From: Candidatus Atribacteria bacterium
GTDB taxonomy: Bacteria > Atribacterota > Atribacteria > Atribacterales > Atribacteraceae
DNA length: 5,986 nucleotides
Direction of reading: 5' to 3'
Assembly (NCBI GenBank): GCA_003561145.1
Contig: PWXL01000179.1
Coordinates: 1-5,986 of the forward strand
Both the position numbers and the translations under genes were made by a program. Under the pieces are notes generated by a model. It was not told the origin of the DNA and searched no databases. It saw nothing but the letters and a program-made list of their open reading frames with translations. Below, piece by piece: positions 5,429 through 5,986 of this stretch; positions within the stretch are counted from its first letter, which is position 1; each line of letters begins with the position of its first letter.

Positions 5429-5986
5429 AATCCAAACAGGTGAAGTGGGTTATCTTGGCATTCATCCTGATAATCGTTTTCTCTCAAACCCTTTTTACTC
5501 TTGATGAAACGGAAACGGCCATCATTACCCAGTTCGGCGAATTCATTCGTACCGTTGATGTGCCGGGACTGCATGCCAAAATTCCCTTTATTCAGGCCCT
5601 TCATCCCATGGACAACCGGGTGTTGAGCGCCGACGGTGCACCGGCTGAATTCCTTACCCGGGACCGCAAGCGGGTGCTGGTGGATTATGTGACACGCTGG
5701 CGCATCATAAATCCTCACGAGTTTTACCGTCGTGCGCGCACCGAAGTTGTCGCCCGTGCGCGTATTGACGAAATCGTCGGTGCCCGGCTCCGCCAGGAGG
5801 TGGCCCGGCGAGTTTTCATTGACCTGATCCGAGAGGACCGGGAAGATGTCATGACGATCGTGGCCGAAGAAGTGCAGGAGCTCACTCAGGAGCTGGGAAT
5901 CGAAGTCATCGATACCCGCATCAAGCGCACCGATCTGCCCGAAGAAGTGCAGGACAGTATTTTCGCCCGCATGGATGCGGAACGCC
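5425..5986 (+). CDS. hflC: HflC, SPFH-domain partner of HflK, C-terminus cut by window edge
   Basis: The first 187 residues of HflC are present; the family is usually about 280-340 residues, so the gene continues past the right edge. There is one N-terminal transmembrane segment (about residues 7-24). The SPFH domain follows: ETAIITQFGEFIRTVDVPGLHAKIPF (about 30-55), then DRKRVLVDYVTRWRI (80-94), a segment typical of HflC. The segment GIEVIDTRIKRTDLPEEVQD (158-177) and IFARMDAER (179-187) match the conserved HflC stalk start (RIKxxxLPxEVxxxIxxRMxAER). The ATG overlaps the hflK TGA by the ATGA arrangement, and AAGGGG lies about 7 nt upstream within the hflK end. It should pair with HflK as an alternating membrane cage. 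FtsH itself is not in the window. Confidence 0.95.
   Translation, partial: MKSKQVKWVILAFILIIVFSQTLFTLDETETAIITQFGEFIRTVDVPGLHAKIPFIQALHPMDNRVLSADGAPAEFLTRDRKRVLVDYVTRWRIINPHEFYRRARTEVVARARIDEIVGARLRQEVARRVFIDLIREDREDVMTIVAEEVQELTQELGIEVIDTRIKRTDLPEEVQDSIFARMDAER

Overview
The window most likely comes from an anaerobic bacterium. It holds an oxygen-sensitive glycyl radical enzyme (GRE) with its radical-SAM activase. Strong purine-rich Shine-Dalgarno sites (AGGAGG and AAAGGAG types), GTG start use and a small GTCGTnA heptamer array in an intergenic stretch fit a Clostridia-type Firmicute. That placement is inference: HflK and HflC are broadly distributed and the window carries no phylogenetic marker.

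Minus strand, positions 3854 to 1, transcribed right to left: a GRE-activating enzyme with a ferredoxin-type 2x[4Fe-4S] insert (2943-3854), then a large PFL-like GRE of the C-x-E (eliminase/dehydratase) class (426-2831), then the N-terminal 127 residues of a ROK-family sugar kinase that runs off the left edge (1-381). The gaps are 111 and 44 bp, so this looks like one catabolic operon. The activase would install a glycyl radical on Gly777 of the GRE. The GRE would then break a C-O, or less likely another C-X, bond in a polyol- or sugar-like substrate. The ROK kinase could phosphorylate that substrate or a related sugar. The substrate cannot be read from the sequence. One testable idea is a kinase-fed relative of the E. 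coli PflD/YbiW anhydrosugar-phosphate pathway, with the PTS replaced by a ROK kinase.

Positions 3855-4289 form a divergent intergenic region without a credible large ORF. It carries the heptamer array, a candidate extended -10 promoter overlapping an inverted repeat, and AT-rich sequence that may hold the activase promoter.

Plus strand, 4290 to the right edge: a possible 20-codon leader peptide whose start codon sits in a perfect 7-bp inverted repeat and whose stop overlaps the next start (ATGA), then hflK (4349-5425/5428) and hflC (5425 onward, cut by the window end), also joined by an ATGA overlap. HflK and HflC form a membrane-anchored SPFH complex, known in E. coli to bind and modulate the FtsH protease. 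The three plus-strand reading frames are thus chained by stop/start overlaps, which suggests translational coupling.

The most interesting items are the unusual active-site loop of the GRE, its pairing with a ROK kinase, and the coupled leader ORF in front of hflK.
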